64,000 nucleotides of DNA from [Mycobacterium] vasticus (GTDB lineage: Bacteria > Actinomycetota > Actinomycetes > Mycobacteriales > Mycobacteriaceae): assembly GCF_020181595.1 (NCBI RefSeq), contig NZ_CP084028.1, forward strand, positions 3,767,132 through 3,831,131. Reading direction: 5' to 3'. A program made the position numbers and the translations under genes. Shown here piece by piece: positions 27,421 through 38,146 of the stretch; within the stretch, counting starts at the first letter, position 1; every line of letters begins with the position of its first letter. The notes below the pieces were generated by a model that had not been told where the DNA came from, searched no databases, and worked only from the letters and a program-made list of their open reading frames with translations.

Positions 27421-28661
27421 CGGCCGCACTTGCGCTACTGCTGCTCGCCGCGGTGCTGGGGTTCGCGGTGGCCCGTCCGCGGGGGTGGCCGGAGGTTTTC
27501 GCCGCGGTGCCGGCCGCCGGGATCCTGGTTGCCACCGGAGCGATCTCCCTGCACGACGCGGCCGCCGAAGCCACCAGCCTGCTGCCGGTGGTGGCGTTCC
27601 TGGGTGCGGTGCTGGTGCTGGCGCAACTCTGCGACGACGAGGGCCTGTTCGAGGCGGCCGGTGCGGCGATGGCCCACGGCGACATCGGCCCACCGCAACA
27701 TCTGCTGCGCCGCGTCTTCGTGATCGCCGCCGCCCTGACAGCGGTGTTGAGCCTGGACGCGACGGTGCTGTTGCTGACCCCGGTGGTACTGACGATGGCC
27801 CGTCGCCGCCGGGCACCGATCCGCCCGCACGCGTATGCGACAGCGCACCTGGCCAACACCGCATCCCTGCTGCTTCCGGTGTCCAATCTGACCAACCTGC
27901 TGGCGTTCGGCCAGGCCGGTCTGTCCTTCCTGAAGTTCACCGCACTGATGGCGGCCCCGTGGCTGGCCGCCACCGCTGTCGTGTACCTGATCTTCCGGTG
28001 GTTCTTCCGCACCGATCTGCGTGCGACACCGGTGCATCACCACGCCGGCCCGTCGCCTGCGGTTCCAGTGTTCGTGCTGGTGGTGCTGGGCCTGACGCTG
28101 GTCGGTTTCGTGGTCGCCGAGTCGCTCGGCGTCGCTCCGGCCTGGGCGGCGTTCGCCGGTGCGGCAGTTCTGGCGGTCCGCGCGCTGGCGCGGCGGCGCG
28201 CCACCGTGGCCGGGATCCTGCGGGCGGCCAACCCGGGGTTTCTGGTGTTCGTACTGGCCCTGGGCGTGGTGGTCCGCGCCGTCGTCGACAACGGGCTGGG
28301 CGATGCAATGAGCGCGGTGTTGCCGCAGGGCTGCGGGCTGGTGGCGCTGCTCGGTATCGCTACGGTCGCCGCCGTGCTGGCCAACGTGGTCAACAACCTG
28401 CCGGCGACGCTGGTGCTGGTGCCGCTGGTGGCGCCCAGCGGCCCGGTCGCGGTGCTGGCGGTGCTGATCGGTGTCAACATCGGCCCCAACCTGACCTATG
28501 TCGGCTCGCTGTCGAATCTGCTGTGGCGACGGGTGCTACATCGATATCGGGTTCCGGCCGGCGCCGGCGAGTACACCCGGCTGGGCTTGTGCACGGTTCC
28601 AGCGACTCTGCTGGTGGCGGTGCTCGCACTGTGGGCGAGCGCGCGACTGATGGGTGTCTAG
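27411..28661 (+). CDS. arsB2: ArsB/SLC13-type membrane permease
   Basis: This 416-aa integral membrane protein has about ten to twelve hydrophobic segments across its length (for example LTAALALLLLAAVLGFAV at the start and VPATLLVAVLALWASARL at the end). The signature NVVNNLPATLVLVPLV near residue 325 resembles the C-terminal repeat of ArsB/NhaD-type carriers. The N-terminal half has the equivalent SLDATVLLLTPVVLTMARRR. The GTG start at 27411 lies inside the preceding MBL gene. Arsenite export is the family label only. Its TAG shares a ctag tetranucleotide with the convergent GDPD gene. Confidence 0.82.
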   Translation: MGLTAALALLLLAAVLGFAVARPRGWPEVFAAVPAAGILVATGAISLHDAAAEATSLLPVVAFLGAVLVLAQLCDDEGLFEAAGAAMAHGDIGPPQHLLRRVFVIAAALTAVLSLDATVLLLTPVVLTMARRRRAPIRPHAYATAHLANTASLLLPVSNLTNLLAFGQAGLSFLKFTALMAAPWLAATAVVYLIFRWFFRTDLRATPVHHHAGPSPAVPVFVLVVLGLTLVGFVVAESLGVAPAWAAFAGAAVLAVRALARRRATVAGILRAANPGFLVFVLALGVVVRAVVDNGLGDAMSAVLPQGCGLVALLGIATVAAVLANVVNNLPATLVLVPLVAPSGPVAVLAVLIGVNIGPNLTYVGSLSNLLWRRVLHRYRVPAGAGEYTRLGLCTVPATLLVAVLALWASARLMGV

Positions 28662-29560
28662 CCCGCCGGATAGGCCCGCGGCAGCGGCATGCCCAGCTCG
28701 GCCAGCACCGCGCGCAGCCGGCTCGGATAGTCGGTGATGAGCCCGTCGACACCCGCGGCGATCTGCTGGCGCATGGCGCCGGGGTCGTTGACCGTCCACG
28801 GGATCACCCGGAGCCCCTCGGTGTGCGCGCGGTCCACGAACTCCCGGTCCACCACCGAGAAGTCCGGGGACACGACATCGGCGCCGGCGCCTACGGCGCC
28901 GGCGATCGGATCGGCACCCTCTTCCCACAGTGCGACAAGGGGAATCGCCGGTTCGGTGGCGCGTACCAGGGGCAGGGTCGTCCAGTCGAAGCTCTGGATC
29001 TCGACGGAATCGAGCATTCCGGCGGCGCGTACCGCGGCCAGGATCACCCCGACGATCTGGCGCTGATTGTCGGCGTCGACTTTGGTCTCGATGTTGAAAC
29101 GCACGTCGGCGCGATAGGAGTCGACGAGCGCGAAGACCTCGGGCAGTGTCGCGATCACGTTGCCCCGCACCACTTCCGCATCCGGGAACCCCGGCAACAG
29201 CTTTCCGCAGTCCAGCGTGCGTACCTGGGCCAGGGTGAGCTCTCCGACACGCTTGCCGACGTAGGGGTACTGCGGGTCACCGGCGGACGCCGGACCGGTG
29301 TCGGTGCACTTCTCCGGCTCGATCACCGGGTCATGCCAGACCAGCGGCTGATCGTCGCGAGTCAGCACGATGTCCAATTCCAGTGTGCTGACCCCTAGTT
29401 CAAGGGACTTGGCGAAGGCACGCAGCGAACTCTCGGTGGTTTCCCCGCGGCCGCCGCGATGCGACTGAAGATCGAACCCCGCCGGCAACGCCTGCGCGGA
29501 CGTCATCGGACCCAGCATCGCAGCCGCCAGCACCAGGGCAACAGCGACACCGCGAATCAC
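28658..29560 (-). CDS. Secreted glycerophosphodiester phosphodiesterase
   Basis: This 300-aa GDPD-family TIM barrel is preceded by a signal peptide ([17 protein letters not shown]... ending near SAQA, residue ~24). Catalytic elements are [15 protein letters not shown] (residues ~32-46, His and Arg), [19 protein letters not shown] (Glu/Asp/His) and NIETKVD. It is expected to hydrolyse glycerophosphodiesters from phospholipids outside the membrane. The GTG start at 29560 overlaps the tsnR stop by 4 bp, and the TAG overlaps that of the convergent permease gene. Confidence 0.87.
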   Translation of the reverse strand: MIRGVAVALVLAAAMLGPMTSAQALPAGFDLQSHRGGRGETTESSLRAFAKSLELGVSTLELDIVLTRDDQPLVWHDPVIEPEKCTDTGPASAGDPQYPYVGKRVGELTLAQVRTLDCGKLLPGFPDAEVVRGNVIATLPEVFALVDSYRADVRFNIETKVDADNQRQIVGVILAAVRAAGMLDSVEIQSFDWTTLPLVRATEPAIPLVALWEEGADPIAGAVGAGADVVSPDFSVVDREFVDRAHTEGLRVIPWTVNDPGAMRQQIAAGVDGLITDYPSRLRAVLAELGMPLPRAYPAG

Positions 29561-30498
29561 CTTCGCTGGCGTGCGATCTCGGCGAGCACCACGCCGGCGG
29601 CCACCGACGCGTTGAGCGACTCGGTGGGCCCGGCCATAGGAATCGACACGATGGCGTCGCAGTTCTGCCGGACCAGCCGGGACAGGCCCTTGCCCTCGGA
29701 ACCGACCACCAACACCATCGGACCGGTGCCGTCGAGCTCGTCGACGACGGTGTCACCGCCGGCATCCAGGCCGACCACCTGCAGGCCGCGATCGGCCCAC
29801 GCCTTGAGGGTCTGGTTGAGGTTGGACGCACGCGCGACCGGAAGGCGTGCTGCCGCACCGGCACTGGTGCGCCAGGCCACCGCGGTGACCGACGCCGAGC
29901 GGCGCTGCGGGATGAGCACGCCGTGGCCGCCGAAGGCCGCCACCGAGCGCACGATGGCGCCCAGGTTGCGCGGATCGGAGATGTTGTCCAACGCGACCAG
30001 CAGCGGCGGCGAAACGTCCTGCCGCGCAGCGGCCAGCAGGTCGTCGGGGTGGGCATAGTTGTACGGCGGAACCTGCAGCGCGATGCCCTGGTGCAGGCCG
30101 TTGGTGGTCATCTTGTCCAGATCCGACCGCGGCACCTCCAGGATCGGCAGGCCTGAATCGGCTGCGCGGGTTACGGATTCGGTCAGACGTTCGTCGGCCT
30201 CGGCGCCGAGCGCCACGTACAGCGCGGTGGCGGGGATGCCGGCGCGCAGGCATTCCAGTACCGGGTTGCGGCCCAGGACGGTTTCACTCTCGTCGGTGCG
30301 TTTGGCGGTCCGGTAGGACCGCTGCTTGGCCACCCGCTTGGCCGCCTTGGCCGCCGGGTGGTACTCACGCTTGTGCGCGGGCGGGGTGGCACCGCGGCCC
30401 TCGAGCCCACGACGACGCTGACCGCCGGAGCCGACGGTCGGACCCTTCTTGGTTCCGGGTTTGCGCACCGCGCCTTTGCGTTTGGAGTTGCCGGCCAT
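29557..30498 (-). CDS. rlmB: TrmH-family 23S rRNA 2'-O-methyltransferase (RlmB/TsnR type)
   Basis: This is a 313-aa SpoU/TrmH methyltransferase. The basic N-terminus ([19 protein letters not shown]) is followed by a substrate-binding domain ([20 protein letters not shown] near residue 75) and the SPOUT knot with [27 protein letters not shown] and [18 protein letters not shown]. It probably methylates G2251 of 23S rRNA or a related site; it is annotated tsnR in H37Rv. Its ATG abuts the cysS stop. Confidence 0.92.
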   Translation of the reverse strand: MAGNSKRKGAVRKPGTKKGPTVGSGGQRRRGLEGRGATPPAHKREYHPAAKAAKRVAKQRSYRTAKRTDESETVLGRNPVLECLRAGIPATALYVALGAEADERLTESVTRAADSGLPILEVPRSDLDKMTTNGLHQGIALQVPPYNYAHPDDLLAAARQDVSPPLLVALDNISDPRNLGAIVRSVAAFGGHGVLIPQRRSASVTAVAWRTSAGAAARLPVARASNLNQTLKAWADRGLQVVGLDAGGDTVVDELDGTGPMVLVVGSEGKGLSRLVRQNCDAIVSIPMAGPTESLNASVAAGVVLAEIARQRR

Positions 30499-31908
30499 CT
30501 ATGCGGTTCCCTCCACCAGCAGCGACCACTGCGGACCGTCCCCGGTGTCGGTGACGTCGATACCGGCATCCTTGAGCCGGCCCCGGATCTCGTCGGCCAG
30601 CGCCCAGTCCTGTTCGGCGCGGGCGGTCGCCCGGCGCTCCAGTTCCGCGCGCACCAACACATCGACCGCCGCCAGCGCCGCCGACGTCTCGTCGCGCGAC
30701 TCCCAGCGCTCATCGAGCGGATCGCAGCCCAGCACGCCCATCATGGCCCGGATGGCGCCGGCGGCGACCAGCGCGCCGTCGTGGTCGCCGGAATCCAGCG
30801 CCCGGTTGCCCTCGGCGCGCGTCCGGTGCACCTCTGCCAGTGCAATGGGCACCGCCAGATCGTCGTCGAGGGCGGCCGCGAAACGCTCGGTCCAGGTGGT
30901 GGGGACCACCGCACCCACCCGGCTGCGGACCCGGTGCAGGAACTCCTCGATGCCGACGTAGGCGTTGACGGCGTCGTGCAGGGCGTTCTCGGAGAACTCC
31001 AGCATCGACCGGTAGTGGGCACTGCCCAGGTAGTAGCGCAGTTCGGCGGGCCGGACCCGCTGCAGCACCGCCGACATCGACAGCACGTTGCCCAGCGACT
31101 TGCTCATCTTCTCGCCGCCCAGGGTGACCCACCCGTTGTGCAGCCAGTAGTTGGCGAATCCGTCGCCGGCGGCGCGGCTCTGGGCGATCTCGTTCTCGTG
31201 ATGCGGGAAGACCAGGTCCATCCCGCCGCAGTGGATGTCGAAGGCGGGGCCGAGATAGGCGCCGGCCATCGCCGAGCACTCCAGATGCCAGCCCGGGCGG
31301 CCCGGCCCCCACGGCGTCGGCCAGCTGGGCTCGCCGGGTTTGGCGCCCTTCCACAAGGTGAAGTCACGCGGATCGCGTTTGCCGGTAGCCGCGCCCTCGC
31401 CCTGGTGCACGTCGTCGATCTTGTGACCGGAGAGCTGACCGTATTCGGGGTAGCTGAGCACGTCGAAGTAGACGTCGCCGCCGCCGGTATAGGCGTGGCC
31501 GCGGTCGATCAGCCGCTGGATCAGTTCGACCATCTGGGTGATGTGCCCGGTCGCGCGGGGCTCGACCGACGGCGGCAACACACCCAGTGCCTCATAGGCG
31601 GCGGTGAACTCCCGTTCGTAGGTGGCGGCCCACTCCCACCAGGGCCGGCCGGCCGCGGCGGCCTTGGTCAGGATCTTGTCGTCGATGTCGGTCACGTTGC
31701 GGACGAAGGCGACGTCGTAGCCACGGGCGCTCAGCCAGCGACGCAGCACGTCGAAGGCGACCCCGCTGCGAACGTGACCGATGTGCGGTGCCGCCTGAAC
31801 GGTCGCACCGCAGAGATAGATGGACGCGTGGCCGGGCCGCAGCGGAACAAAGTCACGAACGGCGCCGGTTGCCGTGTCGTGCAGCCGCAGGCTGGGGCGA
31901 TCGGTCAC
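30499..31908 (-). CDS. cysS: Cysteinyl-tRNA synthetase
   Basis: This 469-aa class I aminoacyl-tRNA synthetase charges tRNA-Cys. The HIGH motif is at residues 42-45, and KMSKS is at 267-271. Zinc ligands C33, C211, H236 and E240 are in YLCGATV, HLECSAM and VFPHHENE. The GTG start at 31908 gives the length of the H37Rv enzyme (469 aa); the frame extends upstream without homology. It heads the cysS-rlmB-GDPD operon. Confidence 0.96.
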   Translation of the reverse strand: MTDRPSLRLHDTATGAVRDFVPLRPGHASIYLCGATVQAAPHIGHVRSGVAFDVLRRWLSARGYDVAFVRNVTDIDDKILTKAAAAGRPWWEWAATYEREFTAAYEALGVLPPSVEPRATGHITQMVELIQRLIDRGHAYTGGGDVYFDVLSYPEYGQLSGHKIDDVHQGEGAATGKRDPRDFTLWKGAKPGEPSWPTPWGPGRPGWHLECSAMAGAYLGPAFDIHCGGMDLVFPHHENEIAQSRAAGDGFANYWLHNGWVTLGGEKMSKSLGNVLSMSAVLQRVRPAELRYYLGSAHYRSMLEFSENALHDAVNAYVGIEEFLHRVRSRVGAVVPTTWTERFAAALDDDLAVPIALAEVHRTRAEGNRALDSGDHDGALVAAGAIRAMMGVLGCDPLDERWESRDETSAALAAVDVLVRAELERRATARAEQDWALADEIRGRLKDAGIDVTDTGDGPQWSLLVEGTA

Positions 31909-32045
31909 GACGGGCCAGCTTACCGGGCCGTTCACGAGTGGCCGTCCACACGGCGGCACCACGGCGCCAACACCCGCTTCTATCAGGCAATTACCAGACT
32001 GGGGCACCAGTTGCCGCATCGGTGGACAGGCGGTCACCGGTGGCA

Positions 32046-32051
32046 TATATT
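32046..32051 (+). promoter_or_regulatory. Extended -10 element for a leaderless transcript
   Basis: The hexamer tatatt fits the mycobacterial SigA -10 pattern TAnnnT and ends 6 nt before the GTG at 32058. That spacing would put the transcription start on the first base of the start codon. No ribosome binding site is present upstream, which agrees with leaderless translation. Confidence 0.6.
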
Positions 32052-32057
32052 GCGGCA

Positions 32058-32735
32058 GTGAGCAATCGTCTGGTGGCTGTATCCGGGGCACTTCTGGCTG
32101 CGGCCGCAATCGCGTCGTCCGGCTTGGCATACGCCGATGAGCCGAACCAGCAGCAGGCCCAGGGGCAGGCTGCGCCTGCGGAGGCCGGCCCTGCTGAGGC
32201 AGCCCCTGGCGAGCCCACCCCTGCCGAGCAGATGGCGCAGGTCCAGCAGGAGCAGCAGGAAGAGCAGCAGCGCCAGCAGGCCGACCAGATGGGTCAGACC
32301 GCCTCTACCGCCGGCGCCAGCGCCAGCACCGCCAGCATGGCTGCGATGGGTCCCCAGATCGGTATGCAGATGGCGATGATGGCCCCGATGCTGGCGATGT
32401 ACGCCCCGATGATGGGTATGCCGCTGATAAGCGGCCTGGCTTCCAGCGGCGCCAACGTCGCCGGTCAGGGCACATCCGACGTCGTCGATCAGGCGACGCA
32501 GGCCGGTTCGTCCATGGCGACTGATCTCTTCAGCGGTGCGGGCGACGCCGGCACAAACCTCTTCGGCGACTCGGCCGACCTCGGCACGAACCTCCTCGGC
32601 GACACGAGCGACCTCGGCCTGAACCTCGGGGCTGACACAGCCGACACCGTCGCTGCCGGCGCTGCCGACGCCGGCGCGAACGTCGGTGCCGAGGTCGCTT
32701 GCGGCGTTGTCGGTATCCTCTTCGGCGCCTGCTAG
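32058..32735 (+). CDS. Secreted low-complexity protein with Met-rich and 11-residue repeats
   Basis: This is a 225-aa exported protein of unknown function. A signal peptide ([20 protein letters not shown], cleavage near AYA, residue ~26) is followed by an Ala/Pro/Gln/Glu-rich region and a Gln-rich stretch ([16 protein letters not shown]). Next is a methionine-rich hydrophobic block ([20 protein letters not shown], residues ~103-122). The C-terminal part has approximate repeats [33 protein letters not shown], and ends with two Cys ([14 protein letters not shown]). I use the GTG at 32058, supported by the promoter above. It is divergent from cysS and convergent with ispF. Confidence 0.72.
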   Translation: MSNRLVAVSGALLAAAAIASSGLAYADEPNQQQAQGQAAPAEAGPAEAAPGEPTPAEQMAQVQQEQQEEQQRQQADQMGQTASTAGASASTASMAAMGPQIGMQMAMMAPMLAMYAPMMGMPLISGLASSGANVAGQGTSDVVDQATQAGSSMATDLFSGAGDAGTNLFGDSADLGTNLLGDTSDLGLNLGADTADTVAAGAADAGANVGAEVACGVVGILFGAC

Positions 32736-32751
32736 CTAGCAGTCGCGCGAC

Positions 32752-33228
32752 TTACCTCGACACCACCAGCGCGGTAGCCACCGCTGCCAGCCCTTCACCC
32801 CGGCCGGTCAATCCGAGTCCGTCGGTGGTCGTCGCAGACACCGAAACGGGTGCCCCCAGCAGTTCTGACAGCAGTCGCTGAGCCTCAACCCGGCGCGGCC
32901 CCACCTTGGGCCGGTTTCCGATGACCTGTACCGCGGCATTGCCGACCGTGAAACCGTTCTCGGCCAGCAGTCCGCGCACATGGGAGAGCATCGCGGCACC
33001 GCTGACCTGCGCCCAGCGTGGATCGTCGACACCGAACACGGTGCCCAGGTCCCCCAGCCCGGCGGCCGACAACAGTGCGTCGCACAGCGCGTGCACCGCC
33101 ACGTCGCCGTCGGAATGCCCGGCGCAGCCGTCGGCGTCGTCGAACAACAGCCCCAGCAGCCAGCAGGGCCGCCCAGACTCGATCGGATGTACGTCGGTGC
33201 CCAGACCGACCCGCGGCAGCGGCGTCAC
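32752..33228 (-). CDS. ispF: IspF, 2-C-methyl-D-erythritol 2,4-cyclodiphosphate synthase
   Basis: This 158-aa enzyme catalyses the fifth step of the MEP isoprenoid pathway. The metal ligands are in GTDVHPI (Asp and His near residues 11-13) and [12 protein letters not shown] (His near 38). The C-terminal [18 protein letters not shown] is a family signature. The start at 33228 overlaps the ispD stop by 4 bp, giving the usual ispD-ispF operon that begins downstream of carD. Confidence 0.95.
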   Translation of the reverse strand: MTPLPRVGLGTDVHPIESGRPCWLLGLLFDDADGCAGHSDGDVAVHALCDALLSAAGLGDLGTVFGVDDPRWAQVSGAAMLSHVRGLLAENGFTVGNAAVQVIGNRPKVGPRRVEAQRLLSELLGAPVSVSATTTDGLGLTGRGEGLAAVATALVVSR

Positions 33229-33890
33229 CGGTTCAGCACCGCCTCGGCGAGCACCGCATCCAGCGCGGTGGTGATCTTGAAGGCCAGCGGGTCGCCCTCG
33301 ACGACCTGGACCTGGCCTCCGACGTGCTCGACCAGCGAGGCGTCGTCGGTGAACCCGGTGCCCGACCCGGCCTGCTGGTAGGCCCGCAGCAGCAGTTCGG
33401 TGGCGAACCCCTGCGGGGTCTGTACCGCCCGCAGGCCGGCCCGCTCCGGCGTGCCCAGCACCACCCCGTTGGCGTCGACCGCCTTGATGGTGTCGGACAC
33501 CGGCAACGCGGGCACCACGGCACGGTGACCGCCGCGCAACGCCTCGACCACGCGAACCACCAAGTCCGGCGGAGTCAACGGCCGTGCGGCATCGTGGACC
33601 AGAACGAATTCAGGGTCTCCGGCGCTTTGCAGGGCCAATCGGACCGATTCGACCCGGTCGGCCCCACCTGCGACGACGGTGGCCGTCTCGCCGAGGATCA
33701 GCTTGGCCTCATCGGTGCGATCCGGCGGCACCGCGACCACGACCTCGTCGATGACGCCTGAGTCACGCAGGCCGGCGACGGCGCGCTCGACCAGGGTCAT
33801 CCCGCCGAGCAGAAAGAATGCTTTCGGTAGGCCCGCCCCGAGCCGCACGCCCGATCCGGCCGCCGGAACCACGGCTACCGTGTTGGCCAC
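33225..33890 (-). CDS. ispD: IspD, MEP cytidylyltransferase
   Basis: This 221-aa nucleotidyltransferase makes CDP-ME from MEP and CTP. The CTP-binding N-terminus is [17 protein letters not shown] (residues 10-26). [12 protein letters not shown] near residue 102 and the C-terminal [14 protein letters not shown] are also typical. The start is a GTG at 33890, 32 bp after carD, so carD-ispD-ispF are probably one transcript. Confidence 0.95.
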   Translation of the reverse strand: MANTVAVVPAAGSGVRLGAGLPKAFFLLGGMTLVERAVAGLRDSGVIDEVVVAVPPDRTDEAKLILGETATVVAGGADRVESVRLALQSAGDPEFVLVHDAARPLTPPDLVVRVVEALRGGHRAVVPALPVSDTIKAVDANGVVLGTPERAGLRAVQTPQGFATELLLRAYQQAGSGTGFTDDASLVEHVGGQVQVVEGDPLAFKITTALDAVLAEAVLNR

Positions 33891-33922
33891 GGACTTTATC
33901 CCGACCGCTCAGGACGACGCGG

Positions 33923-34684
<762 letters not shown>

Positions 34685-35233
34685 GTGAACCGGTTCAACA
34701 GGACCTTCAACAAGGCTGCCGTCGGCCTGATCGCGGCCGTGGCGCTCGCCGGATGCGGCACGGGGCAGATCTCGCAGACCGCCGACCAGGCGTCCGCGGT
34801 CAACGGCTCCGAGGCCACCGCCGGTGACCTCGCGTTGCGCGACGTGCACATCCAGGCCGTGCAGAACAGCGACCAGCTGGAGCGCGGCACGACTGTCGAC
34901 CTGGTATTCGTTGCCACCAACCAGTCGCCGGAGCGCGGCGACGAGCTGACCGGGATCACCACCCCGGTCGGCAAGGTCTCGGTGACCGGCAACAAGTCCG
35001 TGCCGCCCAGCGGCACCCTGATCGTGACCGCCCCGGCCGGCCCGGACCTGCCGACCGCACCGCTGTCCAAGGCACTGCCGGAAGTGACCGATTCGGGCAG
35101 CGGGGCCGCCACCGTGACGCTGGACGAGCCCATCCGCAACGGCATGACCTACGAGTTCACCTTCGACTTCAAAAACGCCGGCCAGATCCGGGTGGACGTG
35201 CCGATCTCGGCGGGCGTGCCGACGCGGCGCTGA
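34685..35233 (+). CDS. lpqE: LpqE, lipoprotein
   Basis: This 182-aa exported lipoprotein has a lipobox LAGC (VALAGCGTG, acylated Cys near residue 20) after a short hydrophobic leader. The mature part resembles a copper-chaperone/PCuAC-like or immunoglobulin-like beta domain (DVHIQAVQNSDQLERG, then TIRNGM-type PIRNGMTYEFTFDF). It starts at the GTG at 34685 with a ggag site 7 bp upstream. It precedes radA on the same strand and matches Rv3584. Confidence 0.88.
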   Translation: MNRFNRTFNKAAVGLIAAVALAGCGTGQISQTADQASAVNGSEATAGDLALRDVHIQAVQNSDQLERGTTVDLVFVATNQSPERGDELTGITTPVGKVSVTGNKSVPPSGTLIVTAPAGPDLPTAPLSKALPEVTDSGSGAATVTLDEPIRNGMTYEFTFDFKNAGQIRVDVPISAGVPTRR

Positions 35234-35284
35234 CCGTCGCGTCGTAAGCCCTAGCTGTCGGCCCCACCGGATACCGTTTGGCGC

Positions 35285-36688
35285 ATGGCCAAGGCTCGTG
35301 CGCTGTACCGCTGTTCGGAGTGCGGAAACACCACCACGAAGTGGGTGGGCCGCTGCCCGGAGTGCGGCGGCTGGGGCGGGATAGATCCCGTCGCCGAGGC
35401 GCCGGTATCACCGGGCGGGGTGCGTGCGTCAGCGCCGGCGCGGCCCGCGGTTCCGATCAGCTCCATCACCGTCGGCCGGGCCCGCCCCGAACCGACCGGG
35501 GTCGACGAACTGGACCGCGTGCTGGGCGGCGGGATCGTCCCCGGCTCGGTCACGCTGCTGGCCGGAGACCCCGGCGTCGGGAAATCCACGCTGCTGCTGG
35601 AGGTCGCGCATCGCTGGGCGCTGGCGGGCCGGCGGGCGCTCTACATCTCCGGTGAGGAGTCCGGCGGGCAGATCCGATTGCGCGCCGAGCGCACCGGTTG
35701 CAGCCATGACGAGATCTACCTGGCCGCTGAGTCGGACCTGCAGACCGTGCTCGGCCATATCGAGGCGGTGCGGCCCACGCTGGTGGTGGTGGACTCGGTG
35801 CAGACCATCGCCGCCGCCGACACCGACGGGGTGGCCGGCGGGGTCACCCAGGTGCGGGCCGTGACGGCCGCGCTGACCGCGGCCGCCAAGGCCGCCGATG
35901 TGGCGCTGATCCTGGTCGGTCACGTCACCAAGGACGGCGCGATCGCCGGCCCGCGGTCCTTGGAGCACCTCGTGGATGTCGTGCTGCATTTCGATGGCGA
36001 GCGTCATTCGGTGCTGCGGATGGTGCGTGCGGTGAAGAACCGCTACGGCGCCACCGACGAGGTGGGTTGTTTCCTCTTGCGCGACGGCGGTATCGAGGGG
36101 ATCGCCGATCCGTCCGGACTGTTCCTGGAGCAGCGCAGCATGCCGGTGCCGGGCACCTCGATCACCGTCGCACTCGACGGCAAGCGCCCGATGATCGGCG
36201 AGGTGCAGGCGCTGCTGGCCACCCCGGCGAGCGGGTCGCCGCGCCGGGCGGTCAGCGGTATCGACCACGCCCGGGCCGCAATGATCACCGCGGTGCTGGA
36301 CAAGCATGCCGGCATTCCCATCTCCGCAGGTGACATCTACCTGTCGACCGTGGGCGGAATGCGATTGACCGATCCCTCAACGGATCTGGCCGTCGCCATA
36401 GCGCTGGCCTCGGCCTACGCAGATCTCCCGCTGCCGGCGACCACCGTGGTTCTCGGCGAGGTGGGCCTGGCCGGCGACCTGCGCCCGGTCGCCGGGATCG
36501 ACCGGCGGCTGTCCGAGGCGGCCCGGCTCGGGTTCACCATCGCGCTGACACCACCGGGCGCCCCGGGGACCGTCGGCGGTCTGCGCACAGTGGAGGCGCC
36601 CAATATTGTTGCCGCGCTGCAGCACCTGAAGGCCATCGCCGACAATCGCAGCCGGCCGACACCGCCGCGACTGGTACGTGGCTCCTAG
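35285..36688 (+). CDS. radA: RadA, DNA repair ATPase
   Basis: This is a 467-aa RadA/Sms protein, a branch-migration helicase-like factor of homologous recombination. The zinc finger has C10, C13, C24 and C27. Walker A GDPGVGKS is at residues 94-101. The RadA-specific [11 protein letters not shown] motif (usually KNRFG) is near 255, and the Lon-protease-like C-terminal domain includes [20 protein letters not shown]. The ATG at 35285 is used. In H37Rv disA follows; here the TAG instead shares a ctag with the convergent Rv3587c-like gene. Confidence 0.95.
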   Translation: MAKARALYRCSECGNTTTKWVGRCPECGGWGGIDPVAEAPVSPGGVRASAPARPAVPISSITVGRARPEPTGVDELDRVLGGGIVPGSVTLLAGDPGVGKSTLLLEVAHRWALAGRRALYISGEESGGQIRLRAERTGCSHDEIYLAAESDLQTVLGHIEAVRPTLVVVDSVQTIAAADTDGVAGGVTQVRAVTAALTAAAKAADVALILVGHVTKDGAIAGPRSLEHLVDVVLHFDGERHSVLRMVRAVKNRYGATDEVGCFLLRDGGIEGIADPSGLFLEQRSMPVPGTSITVALDGKRPMIGEVQALLATPASGSPRRAVSGIDHARAAMITAVLDKHAGIPISAGDIYLSTVGGMRLTDPSTDLAVAIALASAYADLPLPATTVVLGEVGLAGDLRPVAGIDRRLSEAARLGFTIALTPPGAPGTVGGLRTVEAPNIVAALQHLKAIADNRSRPTPPRLVRGS

Positions 36689-37449
36689 TTGCCCGGCGGC
36701 GGCGCGTCGGGCACCGGGACGTCGGCCGGCGGCGGCGGAGGCGCATCCGGCAACGGCTCAGTCAGCATGAACGGCACGGTCGCCGAACGCAGGTTGCCCA
36801 GTTGGACGACGAGGTTGTAGGTGCCCGGCCCGATCGGCTGCCGCGGCAGCGGGCACTGCGGCGCCGAACCCATCCCGGTCCAGGTCACCGTGGTGGTCAC
36901 CTGCTCCCCCGGATCGAAGGTCTTGACCAGGGTCTCGTTCGACGGCGCGCAGTCCAGGTTCGACCACAGCCGCTGGTTGTCCAGCGTGTAGACGTAGGCG
37001 GCCAACACGGCCGCTCCCACATCCCGCTTGCAGGCGACCAGTCCGATATTGGTGACCACCATGGTGAACTGAGGCTGCTCACCCACCGCGTACTGCGGGC
37101 CGGTGATGCCCTTGACGGCCAGCGTGGAATCGGGACAGTCGTCGCCCTCCTTGAGCACCGGGGGCGGGATCACCGCGGCGGTCGGCGTCGCCGACGGCGG
37201 CGGCACCTCTTCGACTGGCGCCACCACCGGCGTCTTGGCGCCCTCAGGAGCGGGCCCTGGCGGCTTGACGTGCTGGGCGTGGGCGTTCTTGTCGGCTGCG
37301 GCACTGTCAGCGCCCGCGCTGCCGCGTACGACGGCGAAGACGATGAGCGACACCACCGCAATCACGGCGGCCGCAACACCCAGCGCCAGGCCGCGGCGTC
37401 GCCAGTAGATCTGCGAAGGCAGCGGACCCTGCGGTTCCAAATCGATCAC
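36685..37449 (-). CDS. Membrane-anchored conserved mycobacterial protein (Rv3587c-like)
   Basis: This 254-aa protein has one N-terminal membrane helix ([21 protein letters not shown], residues ~22-42), an Ala/Pro-rich linker to about residue 90, and a conserved extracytoplasmic domain ([57 protein letters not shown]) with paired Cys. I use the GTG at 37449 ([11 protein letters not shown]), the start of the H37Rv protein; upstream sequence in frame is non-homologous. Function unknown. It ends on the radA stop. Confidence 0.87.
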   Translation of the reverse strand: MIDLEPQGPLPSQIYWRRRGLALGVAAAVIAVVSLIVFAVVRGSAGADSAAADKNAHAQHVKPPGPAPEGAKTPVVAPVEEVPPPSATPTAAVIPPPVLKEGDDCPDSTLAVKGITGPQYAVGEQPQFTMVVTNIGLVACKRDVGAAVLAAYVYTLDNQRLWSNLDCAPSNETLVKTFDPGEQVTTTVTWTGMGSAPQCPLPRQPIGPGTYNLVVQLGNLRSATVPFMLTEPLPDAPPPPPADVPVPDAPPPGN

Positions 37450-37528
37450 GTCCTCACGGTAGGACGAGCCCACCGAGAGTTGTCCGACGTGTCTCGGCGT
37501 GTCGTTGCCGCGTTGTGACCTTCGGAGA

Positions 37529-38146
37529 CTATTCCCCGATGTCGCCGAGATGCTCGCGCGCCTGCACCCGCCCGTCGGACAGGTGATAGGTGGCACCGAC
37601 GATCGCCAGCCTCCCGGCCTCGATCTGGTCGGCGATGACGGTGGACCGGCTCGCCAACTGCCGCACCGTCTCGTTGACGTGGTAGGTCTCGAACTCGTCG
37701 ATGCTGCTCAGGCCTTCCCGCCGGCCCACCAGGATCGACGAGGACACCCGTTCGGTGATGTCACGCAGGTAGCCGCCCGGTACGGAACCGTCGTCGAGAG
37801 CCGCCAGCGCGGCCTTGACCGCCCCGCAGCTGTCGTGCCCGAGCACGACTATCAGCGGCACGTCGAGCACCGCCACCCCGAACTCGATCGATCCCAGCAC
37901 GGCCGCATCGATGACATGGCCGGCGGTGCGGACCACGAACATGTCGCCCAGGCCCTGATCGAAGATGATCTCGGCGGCCACTCTGCTGTCGCCGCAACCG
38001 AACACCACCGCCGTCGGCTTCTGGCCCGTGGCCAGACTGGCGCGGCGTTCGATGCTCTGACTGGGATGGGCGGGCTCGCCCGCGACGAAGCGCTCGTTAC
38101 CCTCCTTGAGTGCTTTCCACGCTGATACCGGGTTCGTATTGGGCAT
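37529..38146 (-). CDS. canB: Beta-class carbonic anhydrase (CanB)
   Basis: This 205-aa beta carbonic anhydrase interconverts CO2 and bicarbonate in the cytoplasm. Zinc ligands C51, H104 and C107, and the Asp53/Arg55 dyad are visible in FGCGDSRVAAE and LGHDSCGAV, at the same positions as in the M. tuberculosis enzyme. The ATG at 38146 overlaps the mutY ATG on the other strand (gcatgc). Upstream in-frame sequence is non-coding shadow of mutY. Confidence 0.95.
   Translation of the reverse strand: MPNTNPVSAWKALKEGNERFVAGEPAHPSQSIERRASLATGQKPTAVVFGCGDSRVAAEIIFDQGLGDMFVVRTAGHVIDAAVLGSIEFGVAVLDVPLIVVLGHDSCGAVKAALAALDDGSVPGGYLRDITERVSSSILVGRREGLSSIDEFETYHVNETVRQLASRSTVIADQIEAGRLAIVGATYHLSDGRVQAREHLGDIGE

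Noticed and set aside
32231..32300. A cag/gcag-rich run as a non-coding microsatellite
   Set aside because: It stays in frame as the Gln/Glu-rich segment of the secreted protein, so coding explains it.
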